A stretch of DNA of 64,000 nt, taken from NCBI GenBank assembly GCA_021307315.1, contig JAJSPD010000054.1:186001-250000 (forward strand), read 5' to 3'. The DNA is from Bisporella sp. PMI_857 (Eukaryota > Ascomycota > Leotiomycetes > Helotiales > Helotiaceae). How positions within the stretch are numbered: the first letter of the stretch is position 1; each line of letters opens with the position of its first letter. Both the position numbers and the translations under genes were made by a program. Below the pieces are notes generated by a model. The model was not told where the DNA came from. It saw only the letters and a program-made list of their open reading frames with translations, and did no database searches. Below, piece after piece: positions 31,105-42,603 of the stretch.

Positions 31105-34100
31105 ATGGCGCGAGCAGCAAAGCCCTCGTCGCCGAAGACCTCACGGGCTCCCTCATCAAAACCAATTGTTAAGAAGAACAATGATTACACCTCGGATGGC
31201 GTGGTGGACAACGATGTCTTCCTGCTCCCAGGCTCAGACTATCAGATCATGGGAGTCTTGACTCTGCTGGCAGCCGTGATCAGACTTTTCAGGATATACC
31301 AACCCAGCAGTGTGGTCTTTGATGAAGTCCAGTATGTTTTTGTCCGAAATGCATAGTTTGCTCTGCATAGGCTAACTAACTTGCGTCAACAGCTTCGGTG
31401 GTTTCGCCTCGAAATACATCAAAGGCAAATTCTTTATGGATGTGCACCCACCTCTCGCAAAACTCCTTCTTACACTTGCCGGTTGGCTAGCTGGGTTCGA
31501 TGGCAACTTCGACTTCAAGGATATTGGGAAGGACTACCTCGAGCCAAAAGTACCTTATGTAGCTATGAGATTGCTCCCAGCCATCTGTGGTATTCTCTTG
31601 GCCCCTACAATGTTCTTGACATTGAAAGCTCTTGGATGCAGAACTATGACTGCCACTTTAGGAACTAGCTTGATTATATTTGGTACGAATATCTACAGCT
31701 TTTATGCTAGGATGATGGCTAATCATTCCTAGAAAATGGTCTCCTTACCCAAGCTCGACTTATCCTTCTCGATTCACCTCTCATGATTATGACTGCATTC
31801 ACCGGATTGGCTTTCATCTCTTTCTCGAATCAACATGAACAGGGACCATCAAAAGCATTTGAGCCGAGTTGGTGGTTCTGGCTAGCGATGACTGGTCTTG
31901 GACTTGGTGCGACTGTGAGCGTCAAATGGGTTGGATTGTTCACAATTGCATGGGTCGGAAGCATTACCGTTCTTCAACTATGGGTTCTACTTGGTGATGT
32001 CAAGACTGTTACTCCAGTAAGTCGTCACCCGGAGTGTTGTGAATATTGCTAATTTTATCCAGCGTCTTTTTACCAAGCACTTGCTAGCCAGAGCATTCTG
32101 TTTAATTGTTATTCCTGCCGGATTCTATATGGCCATGTTTGCTATCCATTTCGCCTGCCTAGTGAATCCCGGAGATGGAGATGGATTTATGAGCTCTGAG
32201 TTCCAAGCAACCTTAAACTCCAAGTCCATGCAAGATGTGCCTGTTGATGTTGCCTTCGGTAGTCTTGTCAGCATTAGACATCACAACACTCAAGGTGGAT
32301 ATTTGCATTCGCATAACCTAATGTATCCAACTGGTAGTAAACAACAACAAATCACTCTATACCCTCATAAGGATGAGAACAATGTCTGGCGACTCGAGAA
32401 CATGACTCAGCCCATTGGTGCAGACGGCCAAAGTATCAACGGCACTACTGCTTGGAATGCCATCAACCCACCAGTCTTTATTAAGGACGGTGATACGATC
32501 AAGCTCTACCACACCAGCACCAACCGTCGTCTTCATTCTCATGATGTTCGCCCACCTGTCACTGAGGCAGACTGGCAAAACGAGGTGTCGGCATATGGTT
32601 ACGAAGGCTTCGAGGGTGACGCTAATGACTATTTCCGGGTGGAGATCATCAAGAAGATGTCTGACGGAGACGAGGCTAAGAAGCGTCTCCGAACTATCCA
32701 GACCAAGTTCAAACTTGTCCATGTTATGACTGGCTGTGTACTTTTCTCTCACAAGGTCAAACTTCCTGATTGGGCTTCCGAACAACAAGAAGTTACTTGC
32801 GCGAAGGGTGGAACTCTTCCAAACAGTGTTTGGTATGTTGAGCAGAACGAGCATCCTCAGCTTGGAGCAAGCGCCGAAAAGGTCAACTATAGAAATCCTG
32901 GTTTCTTTGGCAAGTTCTGGGAGCTGCAAAAGGTCATGTGGCACACAAATGCCGGTCTAGTTGAGTCGCACGCCTGGGACTCTCGCCCACCATCTTGGCC
33001 AATTCTCAGGCGAGGAATCAACTTCTGGGGTAAGGACCACCGCCAAATTTACTTGATTGGCAACCCAATCGTCTGGTGGAGTTCAACTTTGGCCGTAGCA
33101 ATCTTCGTCATTTTCAAGGGTCTTGCAGTTCTCCGTTGGCAACGAGGCTTCAGGGACTATGATAACACAACCTTCAAACGCTTCGATTATGAAATCGGCA
33201 CTTCAGTCTTAGGATGGGCTTTCCATTACTTCCCATTCTACCTGATGCAGCGTCAACTGTTCCTCCATCACTACTTCCCAGCCCTGTATTTTGCAGTGAT
33301 TGCACTCTGCCAAACCTACGATTATGTTACTGCTCGAATTCCTGGTATTGGTCTCCGCGAGCGACCTATCATTGGACGCCTAGGTGCTGTGGTCTTCTTA
33401 GCCCTCAGCGTTGTTGCTTTCTCACTGTATGCTCCTCTTGCCTACGGAAACCCATGGACCCAATCCGCTTGCAATAAGGTCAAGCTGTTCACAACTTGGG
33501 ACTGGGACTGCAATACTTTCCACACCGAGGTAAATGAATCACATATACCGTCCCGGATCCTACCCTCTCGAGGTCGCCGGGACTAGCTCTCCTGAAAATG
33601 CTAATTCTTTCAGTATTCTCAATATTCTACCAAATTTGTCGCTGCAAGTGGAGAAGTCCACAAGACTAATTCACCTCTTCTCCCATCGAACGCACCTGCA
33701 CCTCCCCCCGTAGCTGCCGCAGGTGAGCAGAAGCCAATTCAGGATCAACACATCAGCGGTGCTCCGGTCGTTCCACCCCAGGTTTTGGTGTCACCTGAGG
33801 CTGCCATGCCTGCTGGCCAACGTATAGTCTCCCGCGAGGAGAAGATAGAATATAGAGATCAAGACGGCAATCTTCTCGATGCAGAGCAAGTCAAGGCTCT
33901 TGAAGGTAAAGTCAGCTTCAAGACGAAATATGAAACTCGTACTCGGATGATTGATGCTCAAGGGAATGAGATCCTGATGGATGACGCCGGTGTTGCTCCC
34001 CCACACCCAGATGTGGAAGGTGTTGACCGGGAAACTGTGAAAGTCCCAGAGCCTGAGGTTAAAGAGAAGCCTGCTCCTCAGCAAGATGTCAAAGCGGATG

Positions 34101-34183
34101 AGAGCAAGGAGGAGAGTATCGCGAAATCTGACGTGAAAGAGGCGAAACCAGCAAGTGAAGGTAACGAGGCCACCGGCGCATAA
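31105..34183 (+). CDS. Protein O-mannosyltransferase (PMT family)
   Basis: Five exons: 31105..31331, 31393..31682, 31733..32016, 32063..33529, 33614..34183 (945 aa). It transfers mannose from dolichyl-phosphate-mannose to Ser/Thr of proteins in the ER lumen. After an N-terminal cytosolic tail, the first luminal loop holds the catalytic DE pair in SSVVFDEVHFGGFASKYIKG, followed by FMDVHPPLAKLL. Several membrane helices follow. The luminal MIR domain (about 280-470) contains VSIRHHNTQGGYLHSHN and LYHTSTNRRLHSHD. The last helices include FHYFPFYLMQRQLFLHHYFP. The C-terminal 150 residues are Pro/Glu/Lys-rich and unusually long. It is most like the PMT1 group of filamentous fungi; the subfamily is inferred. 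An in-frame stop at 31730 is inside a canonical intron, so it is not a defect. Confidence 0.93.
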
Positions 34184-34723
34184 AATTTCCTTTGTATGAT
34201 GGTCGGTGGGGATTTGGAAACTAGGCAACAGGCCTATGTAATCTAGGAACTACATATGAATCTCATTAATACATTGAAGATACGAGAGCGTGAATGTTAT
34301 TAGGACTATCCCGATGTCAGTGCGGAGATGAACTGGCTGCCAGGCAACAGTTTATACTTTGCACAGGCCTAAACAAACGCAATGGGGAAATCTTCGTCAG
34401 AGGTGCATAATCCTAGGGTTACCAATAAGTGTACAGCATCTACCCTTAGTAACCTACAAGCGCAGACGGCCCATTGTGGTTTGTTTGGCCACGTACGAAA
34501 GTAATACATGTCTAAAAAATTGCATACGAATAATACTAGGGTTAAGATAACTTGGTGGGTTTGCCTGCTTTCAGATTCGGTTAGTAATCCTGCTGGCTTC
34601 TAGCTAACCGTACTTGTAAGGATACATGTATGCGAAGAGGTATATATATATATATATATAAGCAGTGGACGACTCTTCCTTCGAAAAGTCTCCTCAGATC
34701 CCAGATCTTCTATAGTATCAGAT
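34184..34723. other. Intergenic spacer with TA microsatellite
   Basis: Holds the PMT 3' UTR and the promoter of the dienelactone hydrolase relic. A (TA)10 run lies at 34641..34660. No gene is seen. Confidence 0.6.
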
Positions 34724-35516
34724 ATGGAATCTGTGCTCGGTCATAGTAAAGCATGCTGCAATATCCCACCTGTCATATCCAAAGGATATGGGGAGAAAGG
34801 GAAGTATGAGACAATTGGTGGTCTCAAGACTTGTAAGGCATTTAATAACCTACCTACCTTAAGAATGAGAGCTGTAAGCTAGCTATGAACAGATGTAACG
34901 GGATCCCGGTCCTCCAAAAAGGCCATCCTGGTAATCTACGACATCTTCGGCTTCTTCCCGCAAACCCTCCAGGGCGCCGACATCCTCGCCTCTTCGCCCG
35001 AAGGCTACCAAATCTTCATGCCCGATTTCTTCGAGGGCGCCCCCGCCTCCATCGACTGGTATCCGCCCGTGACCGACGACCAAAGGCCGCACTGTATGAA
35101 TGGTTTCCCAGCCGTACACCACCAACCGGCGTCGCCAAGATCCCCAAGATATCGAGGGCGTGTATGGCGCGAAGGTGTGGGGTGTGGTGGGGTATTGTTG
35201 GGGCGGGAAGGTGGTGAGTTTGACCAGCGGGAAGGGCACGAGGTGGAAGGCCGCGGCTCAGGCACATCCTGCTAGGATGGATATCATGGATGCGGAGATC
35301 GTCATCCCGACGTGTGTGCTGGCGAGTGAGGAGGAGGGTGAGGAGATGGTCAATCCGTGGGCCGAGAAGCTGACTGTGGAGAAGCATGTTGAGAGGTTTG
35401 GGGACCAACTTCATGGTTTTTTGAGTGCCCGCGCGGATTTGGAGGATGGGAAGGTTAGGGGGGAGTATGAGAGAGGTTACAATATTTTCTTGGATTGGTT
35501 TGCGAAGCATCTTTGA
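34724..35516 (+). pseudogene. Frameshifted dienelactone hydrolase family gene
   Basis: The first exon (34724..34832) encodes ACCNIPPVISKGYGEKG and splices through a 60-nt intron to 34893, giving LKTYVTGSRSSKKAILVIYD in frame. The alpha/beta-hydrolase continues with IFGFFPQTLQGADILAS and PDFFEGAPASIDWYPP. The frame then slips twice, near 35081 and near 35145, each time as if one base had been lost. The blocks YEWFPSRTPPTGVAKIPK and VWGVVGYCWGGKVVSL lie in successive frames. The nucleophile Cys (GYCWGGK) and the His of FGDQLHGFLSARADLE are still present, so decay is recent, or the shifts are sequencing errors. Intact relatives hydrolyse dienelactones and similar lactones. As read, it cannot make a full enzyme. 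Confidence 0.7.
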
Positions 35517-36032
35517 GGGGTGAGAGGGCCTTTGCTCCTCTCTCAAGAGCGCGAGCCCCTAGTTGCTAAGCTGATGCTTATCTACCATATCATTTATTCG
35601 TCAGGTTAGCATATACCGGCTGCATCCTTGGAAATGTGCCTCAATCCAATACCAAAAAGAATAAGGCCCAAATGCATTTTCGTTTCAAATATACCCTAAT
35701 TGTGCTCCGTCCTTTGGATATCTTGTCCAAGCCACCAAAAAGAAAGGCAAAACTATTCGACCCCTTTGGGGGTCGCCTAGAAAACTGCTCCGATATGCAG
35801 TTTTTTTGTCGCTCGATCGGTTCGGCCTCGTTTATATCCCACAAACACAGGTTGACCAGAGCACATTCCACTGAGCCGCCGCTGTATTTGTTGGGGGCTT
35901 TTTGCTTAAACAAATATATATATATTAACTATAAAACTTGATTGGCTGATTTGACTCCGAAGCTTGGCTAAAAGTCGGAGAATGCCCCTTCATGGAGCAT
36001 GTTGGCAGACAGAATTACCTACGTGCTACGAT
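35517..36032. other. Intergenic between convergent genes
   Basis: A 90-codon minus frame at 35641..35913 is open but I see no family or gene structure in it. The stretch may be an unrecognised repeat. Nothing else is supported. Confidence 0.4.
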
Positions 36033-36886
36033 TTAGGTATCTAAGAGCCTTCCCAGTTCGCTCTCTATGGCACTCATTCCTGCTCTCCATAAAGCGGGTC
36101 CCATGCTAATTCTTGCAACACCCAGGTTTACAATCTCTTTCACGCTCAGCATTCCCTCGCCCTTCCTACAGATCACATTAACCCGTCCATTCAATTCCCT
36201 CACCAAGACTCTAACTTCCTCATCTCTCAACCCCCTCTTCAATCCACCCCATACAAAAACGGTACATGCCCCGGCCTCCAAGTACAATCGTCCTCTATCA
36301 ATGGCCTCTTGCAGCGTTCCGCCCAACAACACGGAGTCCGTCCGCGCGTTTACCACGAAATCATCTACACCTTTTGCTTTGGCGATTTTCACCACCGTCT
36401 TGATCCTCTCAACATGCTCCTCTGGTGAGATCAACGCAGTCTTCCCATTTACAGTTTTCGAATCTTCAAGGTTACACCCAACCGCCCCCAGCTCTAGGAC
36501 CTTCTCAATACACTCTTCCAAGTGCTCGCCATAACCGTCTTGGAGATCACATGTCAGCGGAATACTCTCCGCCTTTCCTTCTTTGGCCATGCGTGCACGG
36601 ATTCGGCGAATGGCAATGAGGTTATCTTCGAGCGTCAACTCATCGTCCTCGAGCCCTGCGCTCTGTGGTTTCTGTGAGTTAGGTGTGCTTGGCATGGGAA
36701 TGGGGGATATACAGCAGCGACAGCATAACTGGCAGTTGCTAATGCTTTGGTTTTCTCGTGCTTCAGAACGAGGGATGCTGATGGCGCATCCCAGATATTT
36801 GTGAATATCACTGGGTTTCCCGGGCTGTGCAGGGCTCGCAGTTTCTGGGCGAGTGCCTGTGAGAGTTCAGGGTTGAAAGCTGCCAT
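36033..36886 (-). CDS. PEP mutase / isocitrate lyase superfamily enzyme
   Basis: Two exons, 36886..36713 and about 36662..36033 (267 aa; an acceptor nine bases earlier also keeps frame). The TIM-barrel superfamily includes PEP mutase, carboxyphosphonoenolpyruvate mutase, oxaloacetase and 2-methylisocitrate lyase. N-terminal VIFTNIWDAPSASLVLKHE is typical. The magnesium and active-site motif is PLTCDLQDGYGEH, followed by GAVGCNLEDS and VVNARTDSVLLG. It lacks the KKCGH catalytic Cys loop of true isocitrate lyases, pointing to the small PEPM-like subgroup that is abundant and mostly uncharacterised in fungi. The substrate cannot be assigned. Confidence 0.83.
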
Positions 36887-37424
36887 TTCGGAAGGTTTTC
36901 ACGTTGTGTATGGTGCAGGATCACGTCGCTCTTGTTCTTACTTTGAACAATAAACTGTTTGTAATGATAGTAAAAGCTTTCAATAAGCCTGAGCGGGAAG
37001 TTGTTCTTTTATGGCGGGTAGTAGAAGCCGGTATTATTGGAGAAAAGTGTAGAGTGGATACATGCTCTGGAATTGGCCAATCAGAATCTATCCGTCTTAC
37101 ATTTGAGTCACCCTGATTGACACTGCCTAGGAGAAGTTTAGCAGAATTTGTCATTTAAAATGCAAGTGTGAATTTGGGCTGTGCTTCATGGAACGTATAT
37201 CATGTTTGAAAGAGTCCCAGAGAGAAGTCATCAGGTGTTAGAGTAGGACAGGCACCTTGGAATGCTCTTGTCTCCACTTTCTAAGCGAAGCGTAAATAGG
37301 GGCCTTCTTATGATGCTGCTGAGACTGAACGTTACTGAGCGGGTCGTGGAGAGTCTGGCTGTGACTTCGAATAAAAATGGAAAGAATCAATCAGATATTG
37401 TTCATAGAGTGTCTCTAACCCTCC
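36887..37424. other. Intergenic region
   Basis: Contains the promoter of the PEP-mutase-like gene. No gene or repeat is supported. Confidence 0.5.
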
Positions 37425-40323
37425 CTACCTACCAGAGTTCTTTATAAACTTTCCATCCGATCTCCTCAACAATCCTCCAGGCTCCCCTACCTCTACAATC
37501 TCCCCTCTGTCCATAACCACAATCCCATCATAGTCCATGATAGCGTCCAGATTAGGAGCTACGCAAAGTACAGTGTACGTCGCAAATTTATTTTTGATAA
37601 CCCCTTGCATGAACTTATCCGTTTCTCTGTCGAGGCTAGAGTTGACTTCATCAAGCAAGAGGATGCCACCAGCGTTCCCTGACAGTCTCTCTGCTCTGAC
37701 TCGAGCTCGCACTATTGCTCTAGCAAGATAGAACAACTGCTTTTGGCCGTGGCTTAAGCTCTCGTCTTTCAGCTCTGAGTGTAACCCACCATTTTCGACG
37801 ACCAAATCCCACAGTGGCACAGCCTTCAAGCGTACCCGTAATGATCGTTGCTGAGTGGGCCGCTGGGTGCATTTTCGTAAAAGAGGTTTTCTCGGAATAC
37901 AAAGTCGCCATGAAGAAGAAACGTGGTTTGGGCGATGGCTATAATACGGGAGCGAAGTGTGGGGCGATGTATGAGATGCAGCCGCGTGCCATCGATCGAG
38001 ATACTGTGTGAGGTCGAGGGATGGGCATTCAAAAATTTGAGAAACAGATGAAGAAGGGACGATTTTCCACTGCCTTTTTATTAGCATAAATGTAGAAAAT
38101 CCAGTACATTCACACACCTTTCAGTTCGACCACAAATCGCAACCTTCTCTCCTGTGCCAATAGATGAATGAATATTTTCAATGCGAATACTTCGCACGGC
38201 TTTTCCTTATCACCTATCACGACATTATCTTAGTAGTAGGTCCTACCAATTATTGGTTAATTGAATACGTTCCTTTCATGCACTTAACATACTCATAGGT
38301 GGCCGAGACACTGCCGATTTCAATATCCCCACTAGACGGCCACTCTATTCCAGGCTCCATAATCTCTTCCTCTGTATTTTAATTCTCGGTGTTCTCTTCA
38401 AACGCTCTTAAACGACTTAGTGCGCTAGCGGACGTCTCGAGTTGGATCTAGCATTGAACAAGATTAGCAAGCATCTGACCAAAGGACTATCTAACGCATT
38501 AGCACTGCAATAATATCAACTTTTGCGTGAGCACTGGGGCTCTGGGACATGTTAAGGACACTAAAACAAAATACAAAGAACCTCTAGAGGCAGCGTAGAT
38601 CAGATTTCTTGTAGTAGTAAGTCTAGGGAAAGCAAGCATACCATCAATGTGACTAATCCAGCGCCTGTAAATCCAGAACAGTTTGCAATTGAGTTCCCAC
38701 CACGATCAGGATAATGGCAAGGACTGACATAGACATATTGAGGACTATAGTTAACCATTGTTGAATAATGGCAAGGAATACATACTGCAAAGGATCTTTT
38801 GCTTCCAGATCAAGAAATCGTAGCTATCGAGAGGTTCGAAGATACACCCTTTGAACAACATAGATCAATCCCAGTAGAATTGGATATCCAATGACAATGT
38901 ATGGCGAAGCTGAAGCAATGGCAATAGCCTATCCGATCGTGGTGAATATAGCAAGAACGGTGTTGGAAATTGCACCAGAGAGATCATTATCAATCATAGA
39001 CATATCTTGCGAGAACCGATTCGTCGTTGCACCTGCATCCACAATCGAGAAAATGACAGTGGTACATTGACGACCGTTCTGAGAGCCCTGATATGCAACC
39101 TAGAGCTTGCTCTCACAGCCGTAACTGCCCCGTTAAATCCTACATAACACGCAAGTAGTGAGAGACACAACACCTGAAAGGTTGCATATATCCCGAGATC
39201 AAACAATGTGTTGCTATTCCGTTTTCATTTGCCTTTGACCAGAAGACAAGCCAGATGGCTGGGAAGTCGTAGAGAAACACAAATGCCAAGCCAAAGAGGA
39301 TGAAAGGGGTAAGCACTCCAAACCCGATGGTCGAGGGATAAAATTTATAAACAGCTATATCTCCAAGCTGCTTGGCTTAGTCCTCTCCTTCTTTAGCAGG
39401 AATTTTTTCTTCTGGAATTGCTACGGTGGGATGGCTGATAGCAGAGCTAGGATTAAAAAAATCGCTCTGCTCATTGATATCAAGAGCCTGTATATAGTTT
39501 TTGTTCCCAAGTAAATATTGATATTTACCCTGTTCCGGAATCGTGTGATTTTCGGGCACAGTAACATAATTTACGAATGGTAGATGTTGAATTGAGTGAG
39601 TGGTAAGAATAGTGGTGGTCTGTAACTGTCTGAGGATTCCTTGTGGTGCAAAGACTCTGTGGAAAATATGTCCTTCGGTCTTTGCATCTATACCACTAAA
39701 ACTATCGCCAGTAATGGCTGGCTGAGGGCGAGAATATAAAGCCCGAGCCAGGGCAATCCGTGATCGTTGACCACCCTTAGATTCATTCCAGATGTCCCGA
39801 CCAAAGAGAAGTTGCTTCCAACAAGCCACAGACTTCGGGATTGAGCCGCATCAAAGAGAAGGGAAAGTAAAAGATATGTGCTGAACAGTATTGATGATCG
39901 TACAGTTTTCGTGTTCTAAGACAGATAACGCGGAGAAGAATAACGCATTGGTGAAGCTAAGGCTGGCTGCCGTAATGCTAAATTTTTGCTATCCTTCCGA
40001 TCCTCTTGTACAAATCAGGGCCAGTAGAGCAAGCTGAAGTACTGCGTAGATTGCAGTGGTGATCCGTAATTCAGTTGGTAGTCAGCCAAGGCATATTGAG
40101 ACTTGCAACATACCAACTTTGCTACCTGGAAGCCATGAGCTTTTAGAATCCATATTTGCTGACTTATGTAGGATATTCGGCCAGTAGCCAGGAAAATAAA
40201 ACATTCTGATGGAGCAATAGAAAGAACTCTCTGTTCGAGGACAATGGTGAAATCAAAATCATCACGACAGCCTTGAACTGTGGGACCAAGGCTGCTGTCG
40301 TTGGAGCATTCGGACAAATTCAA
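37425..40323 (-). pseudogene. Decayed ABCC (MRP-type) transporter
   Basis: Pieces of a multidrug-resistance-type ABC transporter lie in order on the minus strand but in different frames. The N-terminal segment CSNDSSLGPTVQGCRDDFDF is at about 40323-40240. NBD1 at 39829-39377 has the signature region SKGGQRSRIALARALYSR and a Walker B relic followed by SFSGIDAKTEG. A membrane piece is at 39206-38994. NBD2 at about 37790-37440 keeps ESLSHGQKQLFYLARAIVR and ILLLDEVNSSLDRETD. The whole is about 2.9 kb, against about 4.5 kb for intact relatives, and both Walker A regions are lost or garbled. Frames are broken many times, so it is clearly non-functional. Its neighbour 0.5 kb upstream is a dead acyltransferase on the same strand. 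Confidence 0.85.
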
Positions 40324-40814
40324 TTCATATATTGCATTCCTAGTCTTCTTTGATGGTTGAGTTATAGTACGAGCTTGAAAAAAACATACTTCAGTTGATT
40401 ATCTAAACCTAGAGAGCACCGCGAAGGTGTGAGTTGATTGATCGATAATACGTATCTCTAGGCTGTAATCTTGCGTACCGCCTAGCCTAGTCAAACCAGC
40501 ATCCCCGCATCTCTAATTTGAGATTCTTTTAGAAGCAATATTGTCAACAGTATAAAACTTTAATATTGGTGATTTCAAGCTACCTATCTTCAGCATTGAC
40601 CACGACTTCTGTTTAGATTTTGTAGTAGCATGCAACTCACCCATATGTGATACGTTCGATTCAAGAACACAGCCAATGTAAGCAATACCTTCATTACTTT
40701 TTAAGTTTTAAATTATCAGGAAATAATATCAGCAAACTGGCGCCGAGTTCTACTATAAGAAGAAATTGTTAGCTAATTCCCAGCTGGTCCACTCACTAAA
40801 TTTTCACTACAGAC
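40324..40814. other. Spacer between two pseudogenes
   Basis: AT-rich DNA that would have held the transporter promoter. No feature is seen. Confidence 0.5.
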
Positions 40815-42603
40815 TTACTCCTGTTTCAAGCTATCAAACTCTGCATCGCTGAGAGATGCGGTCACACCGATACTCCACCCTTTGTAGCAGGCATTAAATA
40901 CACAATTCCAAAGGTATCGGGGAGTCGGGGTCCTCTGATAATCTCAGGTCGGCCGAGAACTTCTCCGAAGCTCGTATGGTAATGCTGCTGTGCTACGAAG
41001 CCGGTAATCATAGTATCTGCCCCTGGTGTAAACTTTGCCCCATAACTGAAGGTAGTTTTATCCTTTTCGTTTTTAAGGAGATGGAAGAATGATCGCATTT
41101 GATGATCGTAGACCTAGAGCCTGATTAGCGTTTTTCCTAACCCAGAGATATTGTTTTCGGCATGGTTCTGGTCCTACTCGATGAGATGATATATTGAGAG
41201 CTACCTACCTTATTTATTGACCGACGCAACTCTATAGCCGTGAAGGAAATGTCCTTGATAGCATCTGCGAGGGGGATAGATGTATAAGAGCAGATGATTA
41301 TGTGTCCCATTTATCCTGCCGGAATAAGTGGATCTAATCTGTGTCGACCGTTTACTGCCCTGATAAGCATGCTATTGCTATTTTTTGGTAGCCACGATGC
41401 TCTGAGAGCAGATACTCTGATCCAGATGAAAGCAGTAATGGCATCATTAGAAGAAATATACGGAATATCCCCTTTCGCTGAACACAGTTTTTGTGATTGC
41501 CTCTTGAGCTCTATAACGCTTGCTCTGGAGATACGGAGACACTTCCGTGAGTCGTTAGCCGATGGAGGTGGCTATGCAGCTTGAGGAGTAGCCAGACCTA
41601 TGGAGCTCAGATATCAGTATGAGCGCAGCCAGATTAGAGATTAGTTGCTGCAACTTCGGGACTGTCGGATCTTTCCTTTAACCAATAAGGAGCTCCCTAT
41701 CTATAGTATCTTCATAGTCGGGCTAAGCTCCACTTACTGGAAGAACAACGCAGGACCTCGAGCGGGTCTACACTTTTATCCGAATCAAGAGGCAGGATTA
41801 TCAAGTTCTAATCAGTATTTCCTAGACGAATATCTGCTTCAGAGATCTGCCCATCTCTGGAAAGGGCACCGAATTGGCGAATGAATTGTTCTGTTCCATT
41901 TGCATCCATACAACAATGGTGACCACAAACAGTCAATCTGTAGCAGGTTTCAAGGTCAGAATTTTACTCTGATGGTGATCATCAACATAAGGAAGTATTC
42001 CTGGCTTACGGGAGACCTCCCTTGATGAAACTGGCTTGCATAAGGATCACAGGTTTTACCACATTTTTAGGGTAGGGATTCGCGAGTCCGTCAGCTGAGG
42101 AAGGGATTTGGCCATCAAACATTGACAGTGGTGCTTGAGCATTGCAGACTGCTCGTGACACCAATCAGTAGACATCTAGCTACCATATAAACCTATTTTG
42201 AATCTCGAGGGCAGACCGACTGTCTTGGAAGGTCGGGCAAAGATCTCAACAGTCTTTGACGTGTACAAACTTTTGTCGGCCTTGATGCGGCTCATATTCG
42301 ACTACCATGCACCAAATTATTAACATGTTATTTGAGCGAATTATACTTTCTCACTCTAAAAGTGCCTGATTCTGCCTTGTCGCTGTTGTCCACCACCACT
42401 CGGCCTGCCAACCAAGGATAAGACTCGACTATTTCGCCTGCAGCCTTCTCCAGCTTAGAGAGGACTATCATTGACTCGACATCTGAAGACGTGCGAGTTA
42501 GGAAATGCGAATGCCCGCAGTGCAAAACGTACCCCAGTGTAAGAATAACATATTTTGACACATAAGGCATCTGCCCTAGTGGACCTAAGTGCAGTAAATC
42601 CAT
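40815..42603 (-). pseudogene. Decayed BAHD-like acyltransferase (transferase family)
   Basis: The start at 42603 (MDLLHLGPLGQMP) and ESYPWLAGRVVVDNSD match the N-terminus of fungal trichothecene-acetyltransferase-like enzymes. The catalytic region survives with His and Asp in CGHHCCMDANGTEQFIRQFG (about 41930-41870). DIPYISSNDAITAFIW and AVNGRHRLDPLIPAG follow, then the C-terminal FGEVLGRPEIIRGPRLP. Lesions are seen directly: an in-frame TAG at 41808..41810 after GNTD, a TAA at 41311..41313 where Tyr is expected before MGH, and a frameshift near 40873 just before the last residues (ASLSDAEFDSLKQE). Old introns are still recognisable. Such enzymes acylate hydroxyl or amino groups of secondary metabolites, usually inside biosynthetic clusters. 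Confidence 0.85.

Noticed and set aside
31681..31732. Nonsense mutation in the O-mannosyltransferase
   Set aside because: The stop is inside a canonical 50-nt intron; removing it restores the conserved ENGLLTQARLILLDSP block.
35641..35940. 90-codon minus frame and possible tRNA-derived SINE
   Set aside because: Box A-like and box B-like words lie on opposite strands, and the protein has no splice or family support.
37425..38117. 230-aa frame as an intact ABC protein
   Set aside because: Only the NBD2 signature and Walker B survive; the Walker A region is garbled, so it is part of a pseudogene.
40862..41098. Stand-alone small gene at the C-terminal end of the acyltransferase
   Set aside because: It is the C-terminal piece of the decayed acyltransferase, out of frame with the rest.
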